29,329 nt of DNA from Bacillota bacterium (GTDB taxonomy: Bacteria > Bacillota > Clostridia > Acetivibrionales > DSM-1351). Each line of letters opens with the position of its first letter. Position 1 is the stretch's first letter. Positions 1-7,340 of this stretch are shown one piece after another. A program made the translations under genes and the position numbers. The notes under the pieces were generated by a model. The model was not told the DNA's origin. It did not search any database and saw nothing but the letters and a program-made list of their open reading frames with translations. The DNA is taken from contig JAEWSZ010000094.1 of the NCBI GenBank assembly GCA_023397905.1, positions 1 through 29,329 on the forward strand, written 5' to 3'.

Positions 1-582
1 CCCAGAACTCCCGGAAATGGGTACATGCAGGCCCCTATAATTATGAAAAGCAGGGTTGTACCAGGAACCGGAGGCGGCGTGTGCCAGGTGGCCACGACAC
101 TTTATAATGCGGTTTTGCTTTCAATGCTGCAGGTGACAAACAGGGTGAATCACTCCATGCCGCTGGGATACGTGCCGCCCGGACAGGACGCGACTATTTC
201 AGAGGGATATATTGACTTGAAATTTAGGAACAATAAGGATTATACTATTTGTATTGCAACACAAATAAAAGGCGGCAGCATTACCATAAAAATTATAGGC
301 AAAAAGACCGGCCGGGAACCCAGCGCGGTTTTAAGGCCTGTGGTTATTGGCGAGCTTCTTCCGCCTGAGCCTGAATATGTGATAAACGACGGGCTTGCGG
401 ATAATGAGGTAAGGGTCAGTATAAAGGGAAGAAAAGGTTTAAAGGTTGTATTATACAGGGATACCTATGACAGCGGCGGAAAATTGCTGGGCAGTGAAAA
501 AATAAGCGAGGATTTTTATAAGCCCGTACGGGGAAAGCTTGCCGTAAACAGAAAAACTTTTGAATATTTAAAAAATAATTAA
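1..582 (+). CDS. VanW family protein with G5-like domain (5' end missing)
   Basis: The reading frame is open from the first base, so this is the C-terminal part of a longer gene; the ATG at 25 is internal. The segment GTGGGVCQVATTLYNAVL is the conserved core of VanW-family proteins, and it is followed by the usual HSMPLGYVPPGQDATISEG stretch. After it, roughly residues 115-185 of the visible part resemble a G5 domain, with VVIGELLPPEPEY and later GKLAVNRKTF. VanW proteins are cell-envelope proteins of unclear biochemical role; some sit in glycopeptide-resistance loci, but nothing of that kind is nearby here. The N-terminal membrane anchor expected for the family lies outside the window. The family call is firm; the function is unknown. 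Confidence 0.88.
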   Translation, partial: PRTPGNGYMQAPIIMKSRVVPGTGGGVCQVATTLYNAVLLSMLQVTNRVNHSMPLGYVPPGQDATISEGYIDLKFRNNKDYTICIATQIKGGSITIKIIGKKTGREPSAVLRPVVIGELLPPEPEYVINDGLADNEVRVSIKGRKGLKVVLYRDTYDSGGKLLGSEKISEDFYKPVRGKLAVNRKTFEYLKNN

Positions 583-599
583 TTAAATATTAATTATTT
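573..599. repeat. A/T-only inverted repeat at the end of the VanW gene
   Basis: Two perfect 11-base arms (573-583 AAATAATTAAT and 589-599 ATTAATTATTT) flank a 5-base loop. The left arm covers the VanW stop codon at 580-582. The stem contains no G or C, so as RNA it would be weak. It may help end transcription before the DUF2225 gene, but it lacks a GC stem and a clean T-run. Confidence 0.4.
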
Positions 600-658
600 A
601 AGCATTATTATAAATTTATTATTTTATAAAAATATTTTTACAGTTAAGGGGTAAAGCT

Positions 659-1339
659 ATGAATGAACTAATTTATAACAAAAAAATAACTTGTCCGGTA
701 TGCAACAAAGAAATAGAAGTCACCAAGGTCAAGACCAGAGGCTGCAAGGTAAAGTCCAGAGATACCGACATGTGCGTGCATTACGACGGCATTAACGTGC
801 TTTTTTATGACGTGTGGGTGTGCGAAAACTGCGGGTATGCGGCGTTGCAGGATAAGTTCGAAGGAATTTTTACAAGAGATATTTCAACTATCAGGGACAA
901 GATATCAAACCAATGGACAAGGAGAAGTTTTACCGGAGAGAGGGATGTTGAAAATGCAATAGAAGCTTTTAAACTTGCTCTCTTAAACCTGAAGGTGCGC
1001 AACGCCAAAAACAGCGAGGTTGCGAAGGTATGCCTCAGAATAGCGTGGCTGTACCGGTTCAAGGAGGATCCCAAGGAGATCGAATTTCTGAATTTTGCTC
1101 TGACGGCCTATAATGAAGCCTATCAAAAGGAAAGATTTCCGCTGGACAAGCTGGATGAAGTAACCTGTATGTACATAATAGCCGAGCTGTTCAGGCGAGT
1201 CGGAAAACTGGATGATTCAATATTGTGGTTCAGCCGTATAGTATCTTCGGCGGAGGCAAGGAGAAATCCCAAATTAATAGATATGGCTCGTGACCAGTAC
1301 CAACTTGCAAAGGATCAGTTGGCCGAAGTAAATGCATAA
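659..1339 (+). CDS. DUF2225 family protein
   Basis: This 226-residue protein matches the DUF2225 family common in clostridia. It opens with a CPVC pair (residues 12-15) and has a second CENCGYA pair near residue 55. A conserved Cys/His stretch lies between them (RDTDMCVHYDGINVLFYDVWVCENCG), suggesting a small metal-binding, probably zinc, head. The rest (about residues 95-226) is helical and reads like TPR-type repeats (EAFKLALLNL, ALTAYNEAYQ, SILWFSRIV). No enzymatic motif is visible. The ATG at 659 follows an AAGGGG ribosome-binding site at about 647-652. Its stop overlaps the alternative start of the next gene, so the two are probably co-transcribed. The biological role is unknown. Confidence 0.85.
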   Translation: MNELIYNKKITCPVCNKEIEVTKVKTRGCKVKSRDTDMCVHYDGINVLFYDVWVCENCGYAALQDKFEGIFTRDISTIRDKISNQWTRRSFTGERDVENAIEAFKLALLNLKVRNAKNSEVAKVCLRIAWLYRFKEDPKEIEFLNFALTAYNEAYQKERFPLDKLDEVTCMYIIAELFRRVGKLDDSILWFSRIVSSAEARRNPKLIDMARDQYQLAKDQLAEVNA

Positions 1340-1361
1340 GCCCGGGGGAGACAGGATATTA

Positions 1362-2351
1362 ATGGAAGCTGGTAAGGTTCCGAATGATGTTTTAGATAAA
1401 ATTGTTCTTAGTAAAATAAATAGATTGAGAAAAGATATAATGCTCCGCCCTGGAATAGGTGAAGACTGTGCGGCCGTTGAATTTGACGAATACGCATGTG
1501 TTCTATCAACGGACCCCATAACCGGAGCAGCCAGGGATGTGGGGCGGCTGGCCGTCCACATATCCTGCAACGATGTCGCCTCCTGCGGAGTTGAACCGCT
1601 GGGCCTGATGGTTACAATCCTGTGTCCGGTGGGAACGACGGAAACAGAGCTGGGAAATGTGATGGAACAGATGAGCCGGACGGCTGCCGGACTGAATGTT
1701 GAAATCATAGGCGGGCATACTGAGGTAACCAACGCCGTAAATAAAATAGTTCTTTCCACCACCTGTATCGGAAAGGCTTTAAAGAAAAACGTGGTTTCTT
1801 CCAGAGGGGCAAGACCGGGAGACTGTGTTATTATGACCAAAAGCGCCGGACTTGAAGGCACTGCAATAATAGCAAACGATCTGGAACATAAAATTGCCGG
1901 CAAATTAAGCAGGGAACAGCTGCAGACGGCTAAAAGCTTCATCAAAGATATAAGCGTTGTAAAAGAAGGCGTGCTGGCGGGAAAGTTCGGAGTGACCGCA
2001 ATGCATGATATTACGGAAGGCGGCGTGCTGGGGGCGGCCTGGGAGATAGCCGAGGCTTCGGGCACCGGCATAACCGTTTACAGAGAGGATATTCCTGTGG
2101 AGGAAGTTACGGGGCTCATATGCGAAGCCCTGGAACTGGATGTGCTGAAGCTCATTTCAAGCGGAAGCATGTTTATAACCTGCCGGGACGGGGAAGGTCT
2201 CGTTGCCATGCTTGAAGAAAACAACGTCAGAGCGGCTGTTATCGGAGCAATTACGGCCGAAAAGGATGAAAGGCTGCTGATGAGCAAAAAGGACGGTTCG
2301 GCTGTGAAAATTGAGCCGCCGGCCGCCGATGAATTATATAAGGCAATATAA
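1362..2351 (+). CDS. AIR synthase-related (HypE/PurM-fold) protein
   Basis: This 329-residue protein has the PurM/HypE architecture. An N-terminal ATP-binding half carries GIGEDCAAVEF, STDPITGA and HISCNDVASCGVEPLGL, and a C-terminal half carries MTKSAGLEGTAIIA and MHDITEGGVLGAAWEIAEASG. The family binds ATP to activate an oxygen or a thiocarbamate. True HypE ends in a conserved cysteine motif, but this protein ends ADELYKAI, so it is a paralogue rather than the hydrogenase maturation factor; no other hyp gene is visible. I chose the ATG at 1362 because GGGGGAG (1344-1350) lies at good spacing. An in-frame ATG at 1332 would overlap the DUF2225 gene by 8 bases. The substrate is unknown. Confidence 0.85.
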   Translation: MEAGKVPNDVLDKIVLSKINRLRKDIMLRPGIGEDCAAVEFDEYACVLSTDPITGAARDVGRLAVHISCNDVASCGVEPLGLMVTILCPVGTTETELGNVMEQMSRTAAGLNVEIIGGHTEVTNAVNKIVLSTTCIGKALKKNVVSSRGARPGDCVIMTKSAGLEGTAIIANDLEHKIAGKLSREQLQTAKSFIKDISVVKEGVLAGKFGVTAMHDITEGGVLGAAWEIAEASGTGITVYREDIPVEEVTGLICEALELDVLKLISSGSMFITCRDGEGLVAMLEENNVRAAVIGAITAEKDERLLMSKKDGSAVKIEPPAADELYKAI

Positions 2352-2535
2352 AGCCAATATGCCGGACAACAAGGGGCTGCTGCAAACAGGGCGCAATACT
2401 GCGCCGGTTTGGCGCGGCCTCTGTCTATATCCTGCCCCGGTGGAGGAAATCATAATTCCCGGTTTCCCGGATGAGCAAAATATACTTTTCATTGATATTT
2501 TGTATAATTATTCACATATTTATTTGCATATGTAA

Positions 2536-2565
2536 TTGACATATATATTTCTGTTTTATTATAAT
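2536..2565 (+). promoter_or_regulatory. glyA promoter (sigma-A type)
   Basis: TTGACA at 2536-2541 and TATAAT at 2560-2565 are perfect consensus hexamers separated by 18 bases. Transcription would start near 2572, giving a leader of about 100 bases before the glyA start at 2673. Confidence 0.8.
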
Positions 2566-2575
2566 TTTACTAGAG

Positions 2576-2615
2576 AGTCTTTCCAGGGAAAACAAATATA
2601 TATGACTGAAAGACT
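2576..2615 (+). promoter_or_regulatory. Leader hairpin before glyA
   Basis: AGTCTTTC (2576-2583) is perfectly complementary to GAAAGACT (2608-2615) with a 24-base loop, and starts about four bases after the predicted transcription start. No T-run follows, so it is not a terminator. It could stabilise the transcript's 5' end or be part of a regulatory fold. Confidence 0.45.
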
Positions 2616-2672
2616 AAATGAAATTATTAATAATTTATGTCAACTAAGATTTGGCAGGAGCGGAGGTAAGTT

Positions 2673-3908
2673 TTGTATAACATCAATACAGTAAAAAAAG
2701 TGGATCCTCAGGTGGCTGAGGCTATTGAGCAGGAAGTTAACAGGCAGAGAAATAAAATTGAGTTGATTGCTTCTGAAAATTTTGTAAGCGATGCTGTTAT
2801 AGAAGCTCTTGGAACTCCTTTAACCAACAAATACGCAGAGGGGTATCCGGGAAAGAGATACTACGGCGGCTGCGAACACGTTGATGTAATAGAGCAGCTG
2901 GCTATTGACAGGGCAAAGGAGCTATTCGGAGCGGAGCATGCAAATGTACAGCCTCATTCAGGCGCTCAGGCCAATACGGCGGTTTATTTTGCTTTCTTGA
3001 ATCCGGGAGATACAATTCTGGGCATGAATCTGGCTCATGGAGGACATCTCAGCCATGGCAGCCCTGTAAATATTTCAGGTAAATACTATAAAGTTGTTCC
3101 TTACGGCGTAAGGGAGGACAATTGTTATATAGATTATGACGAACTCAGGAAAACAGCCAGGGACAACGCGCCGAAGATCATTGTGGCAGGCGCCAGCGCA
3201 TATCCCCGCACATTGGATTTCAAGGCTTTCAGAGAAATAGCCGATGAAGTGGGAGCACTTCTGATGGTTGACATGGCCCATATTGCAGGACTTGTTGCCG
3301 CCGGCGTCCATCCAAGCCCCGTACCATATGCGGATATAGTGACCACAACCACGCATAAGACTCTGAGAGGCCCAAGAGGCGGTATGATTCTCTGCAGGCA
3401 GGAATACGCAAAGAAAATTGACAGCGCCATATTCCCGGGAACACAGGGCGGTCCGCTGATGCATGTGATAGCTGCCAAAGCCGTGAGCTTTAAAGAAGCT
3501 CTTACAGATGAATTTAAAACTTATCAGAAGAATATTGTCAAGAATGCAAAGGCACTGTCACTGGCCCTCATGGACAAAGGCTTCAAGCTGGTTTCCGACG
3601 GCACAGACAATCATCTCATGCTTGTAAACCTGACCAATAAGAACATTACAGGTAAGGAAGCGCAGCTGAAGCTGGATGATGTATGTATCACCTGCAACAA
3701 AAACGGAATCCCTTTCGATACGCAAAGCCCATTTATAACCAGCGGTATCAGGCTCGGAACTCCAGCTGTGACCACCAGGGGCATGAAGGAAGAAGATATG
3801 AAGGAGATAGCAGCATTAATTCATTTGACTATCACTGATTTTGAAGGCTCCCAGAAGGAAATCCGCAGCAGGGTGGAAGTGCTCTGCGGGAAATATCCGT
3901 TGTACTAG
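2673..3908 (+). CDS. glyA: Serine hydroxymethyltransferase
   Basis: GlyA converts serine and tetrahydrofolate to glycine and 5,10-methylene-tetrahydrofolate in the cytoplasm, using PLP. The 411-residue length fits the bacterial family. Visible signatures are ELIASENF near residue 30, KYAEGYPGKRYYGG (53-66), the PLP-contacting D200 and H203 in MVDMAHIAG, and the Schiff-base lysine K229 in TTTTHKTLRGPRGG. The start is a TTG at 2673, supported by a good GGAGGT site at 2662-2667; no better ATG is near. It is monocistronic or leads into proC, with its own promoter at 2536-2565. Identification is secure. Confidence 0.98.
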   Translation: MYNINTVKKVDPQVAEAIEQEVNRQRNKIELIASENFVSDAVIEALGTPLTNKYAEGYPGKRYYGGCEHVDVIEQLAIDRAKELFGAEHANVQPHSGAQANTAVYFAFLNPGDTILGMNLAHGGHLSHGSPVNISGKYYKVVPYGVREDNCYIDYDELRKTARDNAPKIIVAGASAYPRTLDFKAFREIADEVGALLMVDMAHIAGLVAAGVHPSPVPYADIVTTTTHKTLRGPRGGMILCRQEYAKKIDSAIFPGTQGGPLMHVIAAKAVSFKEALTDEFKTYQKNIVKNAKALSLALMDKGFKLVSDGTDNHLMLVNLTNKNITGKEAQLKLDDVCITCNKNGIPFDTQSPFITSGIRLGTPAVTTRGMKEEDMKEIAALIHLTITDFEGSQKEIRSRVEVLCGKYPLY

Positions 3909-3933
3909 GAGTCAGAATTCAGGATTCTGAAAT

Positions 3934-4018
3934 CAGAATGAAAACCGGAAGGCAGGAAGTGCAGGAGTTTAGAAGTACAGTAGTACAGAATAAAACCGGA
4001 AATACAGGAGTACAGAAG
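3934..4018 (+). repeat. Degenerate direct repeat between glyA and proC
   Basis: Two imperfect copies, 52 bases apart, begin CAGAATGAAAACCGGAA (3934) and CAGAATAAAACCGGAAA (3986). Each continues with an A/G-rich CAGGAG run, and AGTACAG recurs several times. The stretch is strongly purine-biased on the + strand. No function is evident; it may be a remnant of slipped duplication. Confidence 0.45.
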
Positions 4019-4025
4019 AGAACCT

Positions 4026-4073
4026 TTAAAGGCGGAGTTCGTTGGTACACCGGAAGTATCAGAACGCCTTTAA
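4026..4073 (+). promoter_or_regulatory. Inverted repeat just upstream of proC
   Basis: TTAAAGGCG (4026-4034) pairs perfectly with CGCCTTTAA (4065-4073). Flanking AACC (4021-4024) and GGTT (4077-4080) could lengthen the stem. The structure ends shortly before the proC ribosome-binding site (about 4084-4092), so it could affect translation. There is no T-run. Confidence 0.4.
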
Positions 4074-4095
4074 CCAGGTTAGAGGGAGAAGGATT

Positions 4096-4914
4096 ATGGA
4101 TGTTAGATTAGGCTTTGTGGGGACCGGAAATATGGGCTCCGCACTTATAAAGAGTATTGTCAGGTCAAATTTTTTACCGGTTGACAGGATATCCATGTTT
4201 GATGTTGACAGGAACAAGCTGGAGCAGCTTAAAAACGAAACGGGGATAGATTACATGTCCACGGCTGCGGAACTGGTTAAATGGGCGGATATGATTGTTC
4301 TGGCCGTAAAACCCAATATACTGAAAACCGTGCTTGAAGGTCTGAAACCTGAAATTGACGAAAATAAGGTAATAGTGTCTTTTGCTGTGGGCATTCCCAT
4401 AAGCTTTTATGAGGATATCCTGGGAGAAGACAAAAAAATAGTGCGCACTATGCCAAATACCCCTGCGCTTGTGGGGGAGGGCATGACGCTGATTTCACAG
4501 AACAAAAATGTGAATGAGCTTGAGCTGGCAATTGTAAAGAAAATGTTTGACTGCGCAGGCAAAAGCGAGTATCTGAGTGAGAAGCTCATGAGTGAAGTTA
4601 CGGCGCTGACCGGAAGCAGCCCTGCATATGTTTTCATGTTCATTGAAGCCATGGCCGACGCCGCAGTTCTGTCCGGGATTCCCCGGGAGCTGTCCTACAA
4701 GCTGGCGGCGCAGGCTGTGCTCGGTTCCGCAAAAATGGTTCTGGAAACAGGGCTGCACCCGGGTGTCCTGAAGGATCAGGTATGTTCACCGGGCGGCACG
4801 ACTATAGAGGCTGTGAGCGCTCTTGAAAAAAACGGCTTCAGGTATGCCGTGATCGACGCAATGAACGAGTGTACAAAAAAAGCCAGGCTCATCGGAGAAG
4901 CCTATAATAAATAA
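4096..4914 (+). CDS. proC: Pyrroline-5-carboxylate reductase
   Basis: ProC reduces 1-pyrroline-5-carboxylate to proline with NAD(P)H, the last step of proline synthesis. The 272-residue protein starts with the Rossmann motif GFVGTGNMGSAL (residues 6-17). It continues with the family stretches VVLAVKPN-like (IVLAVKPNIL) and VRTMPNTPALVGEGMT. The C-terminal signature is LTGSSPAYVFMFIEAMADAAVLSG, followed by KDQVCSPGGTTIEAVSALE. I chose the ATG at 4096 because GGGAGAAGG lies directly before it and the Rossmann motif begins five residues in; an in-frame TTG at 4042 would add 18 unrelated residues. It runs convergently toward the recombinase gene, with 35 bases between the stops. Confidence 0.97.
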   Translation: MDVRLGFVGTGNMGSALIKSIVRSNFLPVDRISMFDVDRNKLEQLKNETGIDYMSTAAELVKWADMIVLAVKPNILKTVLEGLKPEIDENKVIVSFAVGIPISFYEDILGEDKKIVRTMPNTPALVGEGMTLISQNKNVNELELAIVKKMFDCAGKSEYLSEKLMSEVTALTGSSPAYVFMFIEAMADAAVLSGIPRELSYKLAAQAVLGSAKMVLETGLHPGVLKDQVCSPGGTTIEAVSALEKNGFRYAVIDAMNECTKKARLIGEAYNK

Positions 4915-4949
4915 TTTCGAAGATTTTTCGTGATTCTCCAGGATTTTTT

Positions 4950-5969
4950 TCAAGTCTTTGACATTCCATCTTCTTCAGCAGCGGCGGCTTCAGAGGCTCC
5001 GAAATCCGAAAGCGGGTTTTTGCTGACCGCGTCTCGGAGCTGCTGCTGGTCAAGATGGGTGTATATCTCTGTGGTGGCAATGCTCTGATGCCCCAGTAAT
5101 TCCTGCAAGGCGCGTATATCCACATTTCCGTACTTATACATCAGCGTGGCGGCGGTGTGGCGGAGCTTGTGGGTGGAATACCTCTGTGGGTCAAGGCCTG
5201 CTTCCTTTATGTATTTTTTAACTATTTTCTGAACTGATTCCTTGCTGATCCTCTGTTTGCGTCCGCTTATGAACAATGCGTTTTTATCCTTGATTCCAGA
5301 TGTGGGGCGTACTTTGATATACGCATCAATGGCCTGCAGGCAGGCGTTGTTAAGCGGTATGCTGCGCTCCTTGTCACCTTTTCCTATGACTGTCAGCGTG
5401 TCATTTTTTATGCTGCTGAGGTTGATACCTACCAATTCCGATAAACGGATACCGCAATTTAAAAATATGGTTATGATCGCAAAGTCCCTTGTGGTATTCT
5501 GTCCATCATCGTTTGAAACCGAAGTCAAAAGTTTCTTGCTCTCTTCCACGTTCAGGTATCTGGGCAATCGTTTTAAAATCTTGGGCGATTCCAGTTCACT
5601 TGTGGGATTTGTGTCCAGAAGCTTTGCCTTGGTGGTCAGGTAGTTGAAAAAGGTCTTCAGACTGGCTACTTTCCTGGCTCTGGCATGGGAGGTGTTGTCC
5701 CTGTTGTTGCTCACAAAGGACATATAGGAATATAAATCGCTGAGCGTAACGGTTTGAAGCAGAGACACCTCCACATCCGAAATACTTATTTCATCAAATT
5801 CCATTTTTTTATCCGCCAGGTTCCTGTGCAGCTTCAAAAATCTGAAAAAGACCCTGAGATCGTAAAAATAGACCTGAACAGTGTTTATGGATTTACCTCT
5901 TATTGTCTGCAGATAGTTCAAAAAATCTCTTAAAACCGGCGGCATCTCATAATCCGATAAATTTTTCAT
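4950..5969 (-). CDS. Tyrosine recombinase (XerC/XerD-like site-specific integrase)
   Basis: This 339-residue protein has an N-terminal SAM-like DNA-binding domain (about residues 10-115) and a C-terminal catalytic domain. All catalytic residues can be placed: R175 in NCGIRLSELVG, K197 in IGKGDKER, H267 and R270 in THKLRHTAA, H294 in LLGHQSIATTEIYTH, and the nucleophile Y303. Such enzymes cut and rejoin DNA through a phosphotyrosine link; Xer proteins resolve chromosome dimers. There is no phage or plasmid gene beside it, which favours a housekeeping Xer role over a prophage integrase. About 20 Ala/Glu-rich residues follow the last helix (SDFGASEAAAAEED), longer than usual for XerC/D. Whether it acts as XerC, XerD or a lone XerS/XerH-type enzyme cannot be told from this window. 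Confidence 0.9.
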   Translation of the reverse strand: MKNLSDYEMPPVLRDFLNYLQTIRGKSINTVQVYFYDLRVFFRFLKLHRNLADKKMEFDEISISDVEVSLLQTVTLSDLYSYMSFVSNNRDNTSHARARKVASLKTFFNYLTTKAKLLDTNPTSELESPKILKRLPRYLNVEESKKLLTSVSNDDGQNTTRDFAIITIFLNCGIRLSELVGINLSSIKNDTLTVIGKGDKERSIPLNNACLQAIDAYIKVRPTSGIKDKNALFISGRKQRISKESVQKIVKKYIKEAGLDPQRYSTHKLRHTAATLMYKYGNVDIRALQELLGHQSIATTEIYTHLDQQQLRDAVSKNPLSDFGASEAAAAEEDGMSKT

Positions 5970-6304
5970 TTGTAAAACTCCCTGTTTTCCAGAAATTAGT
6001 ATCCACTTTATGAAAAAAATTCCTGAAATAATATTATATTAATATGATACATCAATTCCCGGAAGTTTTAAATATCTTTGTCATTGTGTACCAATGCCTG
6101 ATACCTTAAATTTCCGCCTGCCTGTTTATTTTAAATTTTAAGTGGTATTTATAAAGCAAGAAAGCCAGTTTACCAAATTCAATCACGGCTGAAAGCCCAT
6201 AGTAATTGACTTTAATATAAAATCAAATTTGGTTCATAAAGTCAATGAGGCTGAGAGCCGGCGGTAATTGATTTATGAAGAAAAACGGAACAGGAGATGG
6301 TTGT
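5970..6304 (+). repeat. Gene-free region with two nested hairpin repeats before bcp
   Basis: This 335-base stretch holds two copies of one nested-hairpin pattern. Copy A spans 6175-6213: AAATTCAAT, inner GGCT-GAA-AGCC (6187-6197), then ATTGACTTT. Copy B spans 6239-6274: AAGTCAAT, inner GGCT-GAG-AGCC (6249-6259), then ATTGATTT. The copies are 62 bases apart. The right arm of A (6205-6214) is also a perfect 10-base complement of the left arm of B (6237-6246), so two alternative folds are possible. A similar structure occurs at 20258-20300. The upstream part (5970-6170) is A/T-rich and shows nothing else recognisable. Confidence 0.55.
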
Positions 6305-6772
6305 ATGTTGAAAACAGGAGATAAAGCAATAGATTTTAAACTCAGGTCAGCCGATGGCAAAGATGTAAGTATATCCGATTTTAAAGGAAAGAAAATTGTT
6401 TTGTATTTCTATCCAAAGGATGACACTCCCGGGTGCACAAAGGAAGCGTGCGGCTTCAGGGACGCTTATGACTATATACTCGAAGCGGGCGCGGTGGTAA
6501 TCGGGGTAAGTCCAGACAGTGAGAATTCCCATGACAGGTTCAGAAATAAGTATAATCTTCCTTTTTATCTTTTAAGCGACGAGGGGCATAAAGTCTCAGA
6601 AATATACGGTGCCTGGGGTGAGAAGAAATCCTACGGTAAAACAACTGTGGGCATAATCAGAAGTACTTTTATCATCGGTGAGGATTTTAGTATACAAAAG
6701 GTGTTTCCAAAGGTTTCACCCGAGGGCCACGCCGAAGAGATACTGGATTATCTGACCGGTAAAAAGAATTGA
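6305..6772 (+). CDS. bcp: Thiol peroxidase/peroxiredoxin, Bcp/PrxQ type
   Basis: This 155-residue cytoplasmic enzyme reduces hydrogen peroxide and organic peroxides using thioredoxin-type electrons. The peroxidatic cysteine C44 is in YPKDDTPGCTKEACGF, and C49 five residues on is the usual PrxQ resolving cysteine. The N-terminal LKTGDKAIDFKL and the later GVSPDSENSHDRFRNKYNLPFYLLSD and ARG-like IIRSTFIIGED stretches fit the family. The start at 6305 is supported by AGGAG at 6292-6296; an in-frame ATG at 6275 would begin within hairpin copy B. The gene lies 158 bases before the encapsulin pair on the same strand. A shared role in oxidative or iron stress is plausible, but co-transcription is not shown. 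Confidence 0.95.
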   Translation: MLKTGDKAIDFKLRSADGKDVSISDFKGKKIVLYFYPKDDTPGCTKEACGFRDAYDYILEAGAVVIGVSPDSENSHDRFRNKYNLPFYLLSDEGHKVSEIYGAWGEKKSYGKTTVGIIRSTFIIGEDFSIQKVFPKVSPEGHAEEILDYLTGKKN

Positions 6773-6930
6773 GATGCTGATTTCACATAAGCAATGATTT
6801 GATTGGATATGGGAATCGGAAATAAGAAATAAACATATGTATGATTATTGATCAGAAAAACGGGTATATTATACAGAAACAGGGTAAGGTAATATTATTA
6901 AAATTATGAAATATTTAGGAGGGTGATGAA

Positions 6931-7302
6931 ATGCCGGCTTTTGCAAATCCTTTTCAGGGAAATGTGGAACGTAAATTGACAAAAGAGGAGCTGATCCAGG
7001 CAATACGTCTTGATATTGCCGGAGAACTTGAAGCGATCTATGTATATGACGCACATGTTCAGGCCACGGATGACGAAATAGCCAAAAAGGTAATCAGCGA
7101 TATCCGCGATGAAGAAAAGGCCCATGTGGGAGAATTGATGACGCTTTTAAGGATATTGGACCCCAGGGAGGCCGAACTGTTTTCCGAAGGGGAAACAGAG
7201 GTACGGGAGATGCTTGAAGACCTGGGGCTGGCGGAACCGTCCGCAAAGCAGGCCGGCAATTCCGCTTCCCAATTTACAGTGGGAAGTATGCTTGATGAAT
7301 AG
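6931..7302 (+). CDS. Encapsulated ferritin-like protein (encapsulin cargo)
   Basis: The 123-residue protein fits the EncFtn family, the ferroxidase packaged inside family 1 encapsulins. Helix 1 has GELEAIYVYDAHVQ and helix 2 has DEEKAHVGELM. The presumed iron ligands E32, E62 and H65 fall at the same residue numbers reported for Rhodospirillum rubrum EncFtn. EncFtn has half of a ferritin four-helix bundle and forms the diiron site between two subunits. A poor linker (about residues 100-113) leads to a C-terminal QFTVGSMLDE, which looks like an encapsulin cargo-loading peptide. The ATG at 6931 follows TAGGAGGGTGA. The shell gene starts 38 bases after the stop, so the two form one operon. It should oxidise Fe(II) for storage in the shell. 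Confidence 0.93.
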   Translation: MPAFANPFQGNVERKLTKEELIQAIRLDIAGELEAIYVYDAHVQATDDEIAKKVISDIRDEEKAHVGELMTLLRILDPREAELFSEGETEVREMLEDLGLAEPSAKQAGNSASQFTVGSMLDE

Positions 7303-7340
7303 ATAGTACAGGATTATTAAATTATAAAGGGGGTTGAATC

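Larger units (their letters stand above)
2352..2672 (+). promoter_or_regulatory. Gene-free region upstream of glyA with promoter and leader hairpins
   Basis: This 321-base gap holds a small GC hairpin (GGCGCA at 2390-2395, TGCGCC at 2400-2405) with no T-run. It also holds a promoter and a roughly 100-base glyA leader, both listed separately. A short ORF running into this gap (2311-2535) begins inside the preceding gene in another frame and lacks a family signature, so I do not count it as a gene. No ZTP or THF riboswitch consensus was recognised by eye. Confidence 0.5.

Noticed and set aside
1274..2071. 265-residue ORF on the minus strand
   Set aside because: It is antisense to the AIR-synthase-like gene and has the Ser/Pro-rich composition typical of a shadow frame.
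1362..2351. Naming this gene hypE
   Set aside because: The C-terminal cysteine required for HypE thiocarbamate chemistry is absent, and no other hyp gene is nearby.
2311..2535. 74-residue ORF between the AIR-synthase gene and glyA
   Set aside because: It starts inside the preceding gene in another frame and lacks a ribosome-binding site or a recognisable domain.
2566..2672. ZTP or THF riboswitch in the glyA leader
   Set aside because: The conserved core sequences of these riboswitches were not found; only one simple hairpin is visible.
6773..6930. Fur or PerR box before the encapsulin operon
   Set aside because: The A/T-rich stretch near 6835-6860 does not match the TTATAATNATTATAA or Fur consensus closely enough.
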